Assembly: GCA_900547505.1 (NCBI GenBank)
Contig: URGY01000003.1
Location: 1-25,979, forward strand
Length of the DNA stretch: 25,979 bases
Direction: 5' to 3'
Origin: an uncultured Collinsella sp.
GTDB lineage: Bacteria; Actinomycetota; Coriobacteriia; Coriobacteriales; Coriobacteriaceae
Shown piece after piece: positions 7,715 to 14,447 of the stretch (position 1 is its first letter; each line of letters begins with the position of its first letter). The position numbers and the translations under genes were made by a program. The notes beneath the pieces were generated by a model. That model searched no databases. It was not told the DNA's origin and was given only the letters and a program-made list of their open reading frames with translations.

Positions 7715-8996
7715 TTTGCCTCGCACCCCGTTTTGCCGCATTCATCATCTGGGAGAGCAACATTTTTTGCTCGGCATCATACCGGAAGGAAACGCAACGT
7801 TTCCCCTCACCGTTTAAGGCGTGGTTGGGGCATCCTCCCATGCACATGGGAAAAGCGAAGCACTCTTGGCATTCCGGGTCATCCGGCTCATATGCCATCC
7901 ACTTAATCATGTTCTTGCTCAACATTGGCGGCTCGAAAATAGTTCCGACCCTCCGCTCCTTCATTCCAATGTCATCCCAGCACTTATACAAATCGCCGAC
8001 AGGGTCAACCACGTACGAATTGATTCCAACGGCGCAACATATCCCGAAATTCGTCCCGCCAAAAGGTTGAACTTTAAAGCCCCGCGCAATTGCCCTTTTA
8101 TAAAACTCAGTCTCCTCATACGAGAACTCTTTTACAGTAAAGCAATGACTGTCGTTCGCACATACCTGATTGATATCGTCAACAGGGGCTAGATAGAAGT
8201 GAACCTTATTCATCAGGCCATTTAGCTCGAGATAATCCAATAACTCTTGAGCGGCCTCGATGTTGGTCTTGTCGACGTTGCTCCTTATCGAAATGTCGAC
8301 GATGTCGGCACACTCTTTGACGTTCTTGAGAATACGTTCATATGTAGGGCTTCCGTCGTGAAGAACCCTTCTCGAATCGTGATCCGACTTCGATCCATCT
8401 ATAGTCACTTGCGCGCTCGTCACACCACATGCCGCGAGTCTCCTTGCAACATCAGGCGTCAGCAGATAGCCATTTGTCACTATCGATGCGGAATAGTCAC
8501 ACGTTGGCCCCACGACATCTTTCAAATCCGACGTAATCCGTTCGATCATCTTCATTCCGAGCAGAGGCTCGCCGCCGTACCATCCAACTGAGAGACTTGC
8601 GATACCAGGATAGTAGTCTTTCACGAACTTGGGGAGCTGTGTCAAAACCTCCTCACCCATCGTCGTGTACGCCTGTCCCTTTTCATAGCAGTAGGGACAA
8701 CAAAAGTTGCAAGCCATCGTTGGTGCAATGGTAAGGGACAGGGCGGTATTCGCAAATCGCACGGCGCGACTTTGCAACCTGATCTCCCCAAGCTCGTCCC
8801 TCTCCTCATTGACTAGGATGCCTCCCCTTACCAGCTCCGCGACAAGATCATCGGCATCCCGAACGTCCCCTTCAAGAATCCTTTTGAATTTCTGCGCGTA
8901 TTCCGGATTTAACGACAGGATGCCGCCGGTTCGCGCATTCATGATAAGAAGACTTCCGTTATGTTCATGCACCACATTAAAATGCGACAGTTTCAC
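7698..8996 (-). CDS. Radical SAM/SPASM peptide maturase
   Basis: 432-residue enzyme predicted to modify the Cys-rich peptides encoded upstream. Residues 1-80 form an N-terminal domain typical of peptide-modifying SPASM enzymes (NARTGGILSLN, then a DELGEIR end), possibly a leader-binding unit. The radical SAM cluster is C96-x3-C100-x2-C103 (CNFCCPYC), followed by the glycine-rich GWYGGEPLL. The SPASM region has Cys320/321, Cys339 in DPVGDLYKCWDDIG, and Cys376, 379, 385, 389 and 401, enough for two auxiliary 4Fe-4S clusters. Relatives make thioether (sactipeptide or ranthipeptide) links. The start is GTG at 8996 with GGAG 10 nt upstream. It overlaps the downstream exporter and lies 66 bp after permease 2. 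The exact chemistry cannot be told from sequence. Confidence 0.9.
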   Translation of the reverse strand: MKLSHFNVVHEHNGSLLIMNARTGGILSLNPEYAQKFKRILEGDVRDADDLVAELVRGGILVNEERDELGEIRLQSRAVRFANTALSLTIAPTMACNFCCPYCYEKGQAYTTMGEEVLTQLPKFVKDYYPGIASLSVGWYGGEPLLGMKMIERITSDLKDVVGPTCDYSASIVTNGYLLTPDVARRLAACGVTSAQVTIDGSKSDHDSRRVLHDGSPTYERILKNVKECADIVDISIRSNVDKTNIEAAQELLDYLELNGLMNKVHFYLAPVDDINQVCANDSHCFTVKEFSYEETEFYKRAIARGFKVQPFGGTNFGICCAVGINSYVVDPVGDLYKCWDDIGMKERRVGTIFEPPMLSKNMIKWMAYEPDDPECQECFAFPMCMGGCPNHALNGEGKRCVSFRYDAEQKMLLSQMMNAAKRGARQNEADA

Positions 8997-9062
8997 TTCG
9001 CACCATCTCCATTTCCAATCAAGTCCATCTCGACCCTCAGACGCTGCGCATACGCCAGCGCA

Positions 9063-9851
9063 CTACCTTCTTTGATAAAAACTGCACGAAAGCAGCAATA
9101 GACATGCGAGCGACACGATGGCCGCATGGCCGCATGCAGCCATCAGAACTGTCCCGCCGGCGACCCCGCACGCCCTCATCCAATAAGCCATGTGAACCGG
9201 GGGCAAAACGGTTGGGAAACTCATCGCGATAACAAGGCCCGCGAACGTTGCGACCAGCAAGGCTCCCGACACAAGAGATCTGATCCTGAACACCTCATAT
9301 GCAACCGCAACCATCAGCGTATAAGCGGCGTCTATAACGATATTCGACAGGAGTGCCGAGGTCACATTACCAACCGTAAGGCTGTCTAGACCGCTTCCGG
9401 AGCACACGGCAAAGACCGCAGCGACACCGAGAGTAAACACGATGTAGGGGCACAGCGTATACACTTCGCAAGCCAATGTCTTTGCCGCAAACAGCTGCCA
9501 GCTGCGGAAGCCCCGAGCAATCGAAACTCCCCTTGCCGACACGCTCGTCGCATCACCGAATAGCGTCCCCGCCACAACAACAGAGACGATTGGGAAGAAC
9601 ACCGTATGCGCCATGGAGACGACACTTAGCCAGGAAGAGATACCCGTTGGCCCAACCCCTATCGAGAAAAGATAGCCCGGATCGGCGGAAAAGCCAAAGA
9701 ACTGGCCCTCTCCCCCTGCGGAGACCCATGCGCCGGACCCGGCAAACACATAAATCCCCGCGATGCCCAAATACATCAGCGCTATTATCACGGCGAGTTT
9801 CATTCTCCTTGCGCGGAACAGTTCCGCCCTGACCGACATCCCAAGATTCAT
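9063..9851 (-). CDS. ABC-2-type permease 2 of the RiPP cluster
   Basis: 262-residue membrane protein with about six hydrophobic segments (for example LAVIIALMYLGIAGIYVF, then a large extracellular loop, HTVFFPIVSVVVAGTLF, and a last segment before SFYQRR). The layout matches LanE/LanG or BcrB-like permeases of bacteriocin self-protection and export systems. The ATG at 9851 overlaps the permease 1 stop by 4 nt (ATGA), which fixes the start. Longer upstream frames are shadows of permease 1. It probably forms a heterodimer with permease 1 and uses the ATPase at 10666-11586. Confidence 0.8.
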   Translation of the reverse strand: MNLGMSVRAELFRARRMKLAVIIALMYLGIAGIYVFAGSGAWVSAGGEGQFFGFSADPGYLFSIGVGPTGISSWLSVVSMAHTVFFPIVSVVVAGTLFGDATSVSARGVSIARGFRSWQLFAAKTLACEVYTLCPYIVFTLGVAAVFAVCSGSGLDSLTVGNVTSALLSNIVIDAAYTLMVAVAYEVFRIRSLVSGALLVATFAGLVIAMSFPTVLPPVHMAYWMRACGVAGGTVLMAACGHAAIVSLACLLLLSCSFYQRR

Positions 9852-10666
9852 CGAACCGCCGTCCTTACAAATAGCGAGACGAGCGCAACTCCAACCGACA
9901 CAAGCACAGTGCCGCCCGCATACAGCAAAACCTGAATTACACCAACATTCTGCATACTCAGGGAACACAGGTTCATCAGGTAATACACGGGCGAGAGCAT
10001 GAGCAGCAAGCTGGGCTGACCGCTTCCGTATGTACTTGGGAACCACACCATCACAAATGTCGAAACCGCTATTGCAACGACGCTGCTCGCCACCACACTC
10101 CTCGTGAGCAAATACAGGGCGAAGGTAGCGGCGTACATCGAAATGAGCAGCAGCGCGATCATCAGCGCAATCGATACAAATTGGGCAAACCCTGAGCACG
10201 AGGCCCCAACGTCCCATTGGGCCATCTTGGTTAAATACAGCGCAGTCGTAGAAAGAAGATACACGGCACCGACCAGAGTGCAGTTCACCAACAGCTTCGT
10301 GATCACAATCGCCGCCTGCGACACCCCTCGCGATCTCGATACGGCGTAAGCCACGGATTCAAAGTCTCTCGACGTAGCGTAAACCGCGTAGAGAATCGTC
10401 ACCGGAATCCAGACCACTGTAGACGCAAAAGACGTCCGGGCAACAGAGCCCAAAACGTCCCCTGCATCCACTAGGTTTCCAATAAAACCTATAGCCCCTC
10501 CAAGCGTATACGGGTCATCACCGGCGACCATGATCAGCACCTCAGACGAAGTCGCAGCCGCAACCACATACAGCACAGCCGCAAGCGCAATCATCAGAGC
10601 GGTCGCCGAGTGCCTGGCGAGCAACCATACCTCGCTCCGAAAAGCTGAGATGAACTCGCGTTTCAT
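9848..10666 (-). CDS. ABC-2-type permease 1 of the RiPP cluster
   Basis: 272-residue polytopic protein with about six membrane segments: ATALMIALAAVLYVVAAA near the N-terminus, VVWIPVTILYAVYATS, VGAVYLLSTTALYL, IALMIALLLISMYAATFALY, SSVVAIAVSTFVMVWFP and a final VLVSVGVALVSLFV. The start ATG at 10666 shares its A with the TGA of the ATPase gene; GTG at 10669 is an alternative. It is similar in size and topology to permease 2 but divergent in sequence, as in LanEG pairs. Substrate is unknown; self-immunity or export of the cluster's peptide is inferred from position. Confidence 0.8.
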   Translation of the reverse strand: MKREFISAFRSEVWLLARHSATALMIALAAVLYVVAAATSSEVLIMVAGDDPYTLGGAIGFIGNLVDAGDVLGSVARTSFASTVVWIPVTILYAVYATSRDFESVAYAVSRSRGVSQAAIVITKLLVNCTLVGAVYLLSTTALYLTKMAQWDVGASCSGFAQFVSIALMIALLLISMYAATFALYLLTRSVVASSVVAIAVSTFVMVWFPSTYGSGQPSLLLMLSPVYYLMNLCSLSMQNVGVIQVLLYAGGTVLVSVGVALVSLFVRTAVR

Positions 10667-11586
10667 CACAGCTCGCTCTCTCGACCGATGAGCTCCGAAT
10701 AAAACTCCTCAAGGCTCTTCCTATGAGAATACGCCTCCGCAACCCTCACACCTGCGGTCGAGAGCGCTTCGATTGCAATGCCCCGCCCTTCCTTTTTCTC
10801 CTCATAGCGCATAAGGACGCTGCCGTCCGGCAGAAAAGAATGTGAGGTCTCATCTCCGAGAACCGATCTCGTTCGCTCCAGATCGTCCACATGCAACACG
10901 AAACCACCGCGGCATGACTTTTCCAGCTGAGGTGCGGTCATCCTTCGAATGAGGCGACCATGACTTATGAAGAGGTAATCAGTTGCCAGCTTGTGCATCT
11001 CCTCAAGATTGTGGCTGGATACGAGAATCGTTTTACCTTGATCTTTGTTAAGATGCGTAAGGATTTTTCTTACTTCGACTATCCCCATCGGATCCAGGCC
11101 GTTTGTCGGCTCGTCCAGGATCAACAGCTCCGGATCGCCCAGCAACGCTATGGCCAGATCGAGACGCCTCCTCATTCCCATTGAGAAGTTCTTCACTTTC
11201 TTCCCGCCGGCCTCCCCCAAACCGACGGTTGATAACACACCGTCGATGGAACGATCGGTGGGAAGCCCCCACTCAATACAGCGAACGACCAAGTTGTCTC
11301 GCGCGGTCAGATTAGGATACGAAGCATTGAGGTCGGGCATATAACCCAGCCTTTCCCTGCAGCTCCGTATTTCACGTCTCCCGGTTTGCCCAAACATCGA
11401 GATCGTTCCTGACGATGGCTCCGAAAGCCCCGTGATCAATCGAATTAACGTGCTCTTGCCGGCACCATTCTCCCCAATGAGTGCACACAGCTCGCCTTCC
11501 ATTAAAGAGAACGAGACTGATTTAACCGCTTCAAACCCGCCATATCTCTTGGATATGGCACGCAATTCAACTGGGACTTCCCGCAT
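10666..11586 (-). CDS. ABC transporter ATPase, BcrA/LanF-like
   Basis: 306-residue ATP-binding subunit. Walker A GENGAGKST is at 38-46, the Q-loop region is near LGYMPDLN, the signature is FSMGMRRRLDLA, Walker B is LLILDEPTNGLDP, and the H-loop is VSSHNLEEM. A C-terminal extension of about 90 residues is typical of BcrA/CcmA-like ATPases that drive ABC-2 permeases. I chose the ATG at 11586 because GGGGAGG lies 9 nt upstream; the in-frame ATG 9 nt earlier sits on top of that ribosome site. It is the first gene after the double hairpin following the peptide genes, so its expression may be set by readthrough. It works with the two permeases that follow with overlapping starts. Confidence 0.88.
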   Translation of the reverse strand: MREVPVELRAISKRYGGFEAVKSVSFSLMEGELCALIGENGAGKSTLIRLITGLSEPSSGTISMFGQTGRREIRSCRERLGYMPDLNASYPNLTARDNLVVRCIEWGLPTDRSIDGVLSTVGLGEAGGKKVKNFSMGMRRRLDLAIALLGDPELLILDEPTNGLDPMGIVEVRKILTHLNKDQGKTILVSSHNLEEMHKLATDYLFISHGRLIRRMTAPQLEKSCRGGFVLHVDDLERTRSVLGDETSHSFLPDGSVLMRYEEKKEGRGIAIEALSTAGVRVAEAYSHRKSLEEFYSELIGRESEL

Positions 11587-11724
11587 GGACGACATCCTCC
11601 CCGTCAATAAAAAGGGACGACATGGCAATTGTGCGGGGTTATAGGTAACGTCGGTTCGCCCCCCCATATTGCAATGCCACATCGCCCCTCAGGCGCTGCT
11701 GGCCAAAATATCTTTGAACAGTCT

Positions 11725-11771
11725 GTGCACGCCGTACGGCGTGCACTATCCGCTAAAAGCGGATAGTGCAC
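11725..11771 (-). promoter_or_regulatory. Tandem hairpins sharing one arm, between peptides and transporter genes
   Basis: A perfect 14-bp stem with a 3-nt loop (arms 11741-11754 and 11758-11771) directly abuts and shares GTGCAC with a perfect 22-bp palindrome at 11725-11746. The motif GTGCAC occurs three times (11725, 11741, 11766), so the two hairpins are mutually exclusive in one RNA. The first hairpin contains the final codons and the stop of peptide B. No U-run follows, so it is more likely an RNA-stability or attenuation element that favours peptide over transporter transcript than a full terminator. Confidence 0.6.
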
Positions 11772-11872
11772 TCCTGTGAAGAACACTTGGTGCTGCAGCT
11801 GCCGTGCGCGTAAAAGAAGCAATTGTTGCACATGGGCTCAGCCCCGGCTGACGGCTCGGTAATCCATTCCAT
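11753..11872 (-). CDS. Cys-rich 39-residue RiPP precursor candidate B
   Basis: A small gene that length cut-offs would miss. AAAGGAGG lies 8 nt before the ATG. The product begins MEWITEPSAGAEP (a short acidic leader-like part) and continues with a core carrying CNNCFFYAHGSC, then KC, and ends ECTIRF. Cysteines are at 15, 18, 26, 30 and 35. It is the same length as peptide A and identical to it at 23 of 39 positions, including every cysteine, FFYAHG and the C-terminal T-x-R-F. Lying immediately upstream of ABC and radical SAM genes, it is most simply the substrate of the maturase, which would install thioether links. The family is not one I can name. A Zn-binding small protein is the alternative. 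The overlapping frame starting at 11877 is not conserved with peptide A. Confidence 0.75.
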   Translation of the reverse strand: MEWITEPSAGAEPMCNNCFFYAHGSCSTKCSSQECTIRF

Positions 11873-11918
11873 TTCATTCCCCTCCTTTCGCGGTAGAAAG
11901 CCAGTTCATCTCTGCCCC

Positions 11919-12038
11919 CTAGAAACGGAACGTGCAGGACTGATTGGGGCACCTCTTCGTGCATCCCCCGTGCGCGTAGAAGAAGCAGTTGCCGCACGCG
12001 GGTGCAACGCCTTCCTCCGGCTCGTTAATCCAATCCAT
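11919..12038 (-). CDS. Cys-rich 39-residue RiPP precursor candidate A
   Basis: First gene of the peptide/transport/maturase transcript. AAGGAGG lies 5 nt before the ATG at 12038. The product begins MDWINEPEEGVAP and has the core pattern C15-x2-C18-FFYAHG-x-C26-x3-C30-x4-C35-T-x-R-F. There is no hydrophobic signal peptide and no GG site before the cysteines, so the leader/core border is unclear; residues 1-13 or 1-14 may be the leader. Together with peptide B it looks like a tandem duplication in which the cysteine spacing and the FFYAHG block were kept while other positions drifted, as expected of two related peptides processed by one enzyme. Function is unknown; bacteriocin or signalling peptide are both possible. 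Confidence 0.75.
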   Translation of the reverse strand: MDWINEPEEGVAPACGNCFFYAHGGCTKRCPNQSCTFRF

Positions 12039-12086
12039 CTCTCCCTCCTTTCCTTGCATACCGAATTGATAATGTTATTCTGATTC

Positions 12087-12131
12087 AATATGTATCATAT
12101 TTCAATATAAGCTTATTTATATATTACACAA
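12087..12131 (-). promoter_or_regulatory. Candidate promoter and operator for the peptide operon
   Basis: In an A/T-rich island (about 12060-12130) the minus strand shows -35 TTGTGT (12126-12131), 16-bp spacer and -10 TATATT (12104-12109). A dyad AATATG-n3-CATATT (12087-12101) sits at the expected start of transcription, and ATATTGAA is directly repeated around it. This could be the operator for the YozG-like regulator encoded upstream. Confidence 0.45.
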
Positions 12132-12225
12132 GGTAAGCACCCCCCTGCATCCAGCACAGGAAATGACTCTCTCGTTCCCCAGTGACGCGGCGAGAAATAC
12201 AGGCCACTGCAGGACGTTGAATGAA

Positions 12226-12257
12226 CAGCCCGTGAAAACCGTTGTTTTCACGGGCTG
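12226..12257 (-). terminator. Hairpin terminator after the HTH gene
   Basis: A perfect 14-bp stem (CAGCCCGTGAAAAC with its complement, arms 12226-12239 and 12244-12257) with a 4-nt loop starts 32 bp past the HTH stop codon. The following tract (TTCATT on the minus strand) is only a weak T-run. It separates the regulatory pair from the peptide operon, so the two are probably distinct transcripts. Confidence 0.65.
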
Positions 12258-12288
12258 CACCTGCTCAATACTTTTTTATTCTCCAGCC

Positions 12289-12618
12289 TCAGTCGTCTCT
12301 AAGATCGACCACGTAAACATGATCTGACTCCAGGACCGGGTCATCACCCGTCGCGGTCGCCCTGCTCAGCGCGTTGCGGGCGCGCCGCGTCGCCAGTTCC
12401 TCAAGTTCTCTTTCGTTGACGCGCTTAATAAGATCGCCAGGCTGGCAATCAAGCTCTACGCAAATATCCAGCAATGTCTTTAACCTAATTGCCTTCACCT
12501 TGCCATTTCGTATTTTTGAGATACTTGCCGGTGTGTGCCCGGTCGCCCGAATGATATCCGTACTCGTCTTTCCGCGTCGAAGCAATAAGCTTTCAAGCTC
12601 AATAATCAGATAGTCCAT
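12289..12618 (-). CDS. YozG-like Cro/C1-type HTH regulator
   Basis: 109-residue DNA-binding protein. Residues about 5-70 form a Cro/C1-type helix-turn-helix (RRGKTSTDIIRATGHTPASI, then SKIRNGKVKAIRLKTLLDIC, and a CQPGDLI segment characteristic of the small YozG/YdaS-like regulators). The C-terminal 40 residues are charged and extend beyond the usual YozG length of about 80. The ATG at 12618 lies 8 nt after the stop of the membrane protein gene. In Firmicutes, YozG-like regulators are regularly paired with DUF2975 membrane proteins, which supports reading the two genes as one regulatory unit. I infer control of its own promoter and perhaps the peptide operon. Confidence 0.8.
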   Translation of the reverse strand: MDYLIIELESLLLRRGKTSTDIIRATGHTPASISKIRNGKVKAIRLKTLLDICVELDCQPGDLIKRVNERELEELATRRARNALSRATATGDDPVLESDHVYVVDLRDD

Positions 12619-12626
12619 GCCGCCCC

Positions 12627-13163
12627 TCACACCAAATCCTCGGTCTGGTCTTGAAGCAGAGCTCCGTAGCGCCATATCGCAGAAATCGAGAAGCAGCAAA
12701 CGGCCCCCAGCACAGCACCAATATCTATGGGCAGGGCCAGGTTTTCAAACATCGAATAGGCGTTCCCCAGCAAGTCGAAGGGGCCAATCACTATCGAAAG
12801 AAACCCCGGAGAAAACAAGAGGTCACCTATTGCTGCTGCAACAAACAGCCACCCGATAATCGAGATTCTTCGAGCATGCGAAAGGGTAAAGGGCGATTCG
12901 CCATGAGCCATGTCCATGCTGATTCCCCGCAGGGTCCATGTGGCCCCTCCGGAAATCAGAAGATACATCAAAGGAACCACTACGGAAACCGTCTTTGATG
13001 GATCATATAGGTTTCCTTGAGCAGCCATAAGCCCAATGGAAATAACCACCACCACCGAACAGCAACACACCGCTATAAACAGCGCCGTAAACAGAATCCC
13101 AAGCCTTCTTCCGAGAGTCATCATCTTCTGGATGGACTTATCGATCTTCTGGGCGCTATTCAC
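12627..13163 (-). CDS. DUF2975-like four-helix membrane protein
   Basis: 178-residue integral membrane protein with four hydrophobic segments: LGILFTALFIAVCCCSVVVV, VVVPLMYLLISGG, ISIIGWLFVAAAIGDLLF and IDIGAVLGAVCCFSISAIWR. The arrangement matches the DUF2975 family, often adjacent to a YozG-like HTH, as here. AGGAGG precedes two GTG codons; GTG at 13163 has the better 7-nt spacing (13166 is the alternative). It may act as a membrane partner or anti-regulator sensing envelope stress or peptide. No clear promoter was found in the 13164-13417 gap, apart from a TACAAT at about 13215 on the minus strand. Confidence 0.75.
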   Translation of the reverse strand: MNSAQKIDKSIQKMMTLGRRLGILFTALFIAVCCCSVVVVISIGLMAAQGNLYDPSKTVSVVVPLMYLLISGGATWTLRGISMDMAHGESPFTLSHARRISIIGWLFVAAAIGDLLFSPGFLSIVIGPFDLLGNAYSMFENLALPIDIGAVLGAVCCFSISAIWRYGALLQDQTEDLV

Positions 13164-13417
13164 CACAGCTCCTCCTAAAGCAATCAGAGGTCTTCTTACT
13201 TACTGTTTTTCCTACATTGTAACGAACTCGATAAGAAGAGGGTCGCTTCACGCCGCGCGATCCCGAACTCCAAGCGTTTCTCATCAGCATTGCCCATCTT
13301 TCGAGTCGAAATTCAAATCCAGTTTCTTATCGCATGCCGAAATCAACCCGAACTGGATGTGACTGGAAAACAGCGCGCTGCGTCGGTCGCGCTTTCCCGA
13401 GCGACTCTGGCACAACA

Positions 13418-13486
13418 GACGATATGAGTTGAACATTGGGGCCTCTCCCCTTGCAGCTCTCTCGTGGGTCGGGCGACAATGGTCGT
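13418..13486 (+). repeat. Left copy of the ~70-bp inverted repeat
   Basis: Begins GACGATATGAGTTGAACATT and ends GGGCGACAATGGTCGT. It matches the reverse complement of 14215-14284 apart from one indel and a few substitutions. These look like the ends of one IS type present in opposite orientation. Confidence 0.8.
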
Positions 13487-13489
13487 ACC

Positions 13490-13862
13490 ATCAACCGCGG
13501 CCGCGCGCTGCGGGCCCTCGGCCTCGGCTGCGTCGTCGGGGCGGTCCCGAAGATGCACCGGCCCGCGGCCGACCGCGGCCGCAAGAACGACCGCCGCGAC
13601 GCCGAGTGGCTGGCACGCATGCTGGCGCGCCGCAACGTCGTCGAGGTGTGGGTCCCCGACGAGCGCCCTCGAGGACGCGCGCGACGACCTGCAACACGCC
13701 AAGCAGCGGATGTCGAAGTTCCTGCTGCGCCACGGCCTCGTCTTCGACGAGACGACGCCGGCCGGCAGGCGCAGGGGCGCCTGGACGGGGGCCTACTGGG
13801 ACTGGACGGAGTCCCTCTCCTTCGACGAGCCCGACGACGCCGCGGCCTACGAGCACTACATG
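13490..13862 (+). pseudogene. IS110-family transposase fragment, frameshifted
   Basis: One frame gives RALRALGLGCVVGAVPKMH, then KNDRRDAEWLARMLARR and VEVWVPDE, the middle of the DEDD catalytic domain of IS110/IS116/IS902 transposases. The continuation EDARDDLQHAKQRMSKFLLR, HGLVFDE and AWTGAYWDW is in the next frame. Comparing the two, one extra C near 13664 causes the shift. The N-terminal DxK part and the C-terminal Ser-transposase domain are absent. It begins directly after the left inverted repeat and is cut by the istB piece on the right. Confidence 0.7.
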
Positions 13863-13865
13863 GAC

Positions 13866-14126
13866 GGAAATGACCTGGTAGAGAACCCTCGCACCGTCTA
13901 CGTCGCAGGGGACGTAGACGAACTCGTCGAGCACGAGCAGCCTCGCGGGCGACACGTCGTTCAACAGTTTCGACAGCGTTCCCTTGCGCTTCGCGTTGCC
14001 GAGCTCGAGAACCAGCTGCGCGGTCTGCCAGAACCTGACCGACATGTCCGCGGCGACCGCGCGCATCGTGAGGGCGACTGCCATGCGCGTCTTGCCGCGC
14101 CTGGACTTACCGAAGAAGACGAGGTC
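13866..14126 (-). pseudogene. IS21 IstB-like ATPase fragment
   Basis: The minus strand encodes FFGKSRRGKTRMA (Walker A of the IstB helper ATPase, with its first Gly-Pro region altered), RFWQTAQLVLELGNAKRKG, and Walker B LLVLDEFVYVP followed by LYQVIS. Both the N-terminal part before Walker A and the C-terminal part are missing, and istA is gone. It abuts the IS110 piece at about 13865. Confidence 0.7.
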
Positions 14127-14214
14127 TTCGCGCGATTGTTTGTGTCAACGGCCAACTGAATGTGAACCCTTCTTGCATTGTTGCAACCTGGCTGGCAGCC
14201 GGTCTTTAATGACG

Positions 14215-14284
14215 ACGACCATTGTCGCCCGACCCACAAAAGAGCCGCAAGGGGAGGAGCTCCCAATGTTCAACTCATATCGTC
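14215..14284 (-). repeat. Right copy of the ~70-bp inverted repeat
   Basis: Reverse-complement partner of 13418-13486. Its outer end lies about 50 bp before the candidate operator of malQ. Confidence 0.8.
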
Positions 14285-14335
14285 TATGGCGCACTACCAT
14301 TCACCGAAAGTCGGCAACTTTTTCATTCTCTCTAT

Positions 14336-14362
14336 ACATGTTTAAACAACATGTTCTACAAT
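14336..14362 (+). promoter_or_regulatory. malQ control region: dyad and TACAAT box
   Basis: A perfect dyad ACATGTT-n5-AACATGT (14336-14354) contains GTTTAAACAA (14340-14349), the same motif found before the ABC binding-protein gene and the PTS gene. TACAAT at 14357-14362 is a candidate -10 box immediately downstream, so a bound repressor would block it. No convincing -35 is present. Confidence 0.5.
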
Positions 14363-14447
14363 AGGGACAATAGAAATGGAAACTCGGGACGAGCCGTCTA
14401 TCCATCTACGGCGCAGTCCCTTATTCAAAAGGACGGTGAGCACATCC

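Larger units (their letters stand above)
13418..14284. mobile_element. Dead composite insertion-sequence remnant
   Basis: About 867 bp bounded by near-perfect inverted repeats of about 70 bp. Inside lie a frameshifted IS110-type transposase piece (plus strand) and an IS21 istB piece (minus strand), with an IS21-like end at about 14145-14210 containing TGTCAACGGCCAACTG. No intact transposase gene remains. It separates the RiPP-like cluster from malQ and shows repeated IS-into-IS insertion followed by deletion. Confidence 0.65.

Noticed and set aside
11885..11920. Short frame MNWLSTAKGGE between the two peptides, starting MNW like the MDW/MEW precursors
   Set aside because: It ends within the ribosome site of peptide B and has no cysteines; at most a relic of a third copy.
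11906..12088. Minus-strand frame MNQNNIINSVCKERRERW overlapping peptide A
   Set aside because: Different frame from the conserved peptide, begins before the ribosome site, and has no counterpart overlapping peptide B.
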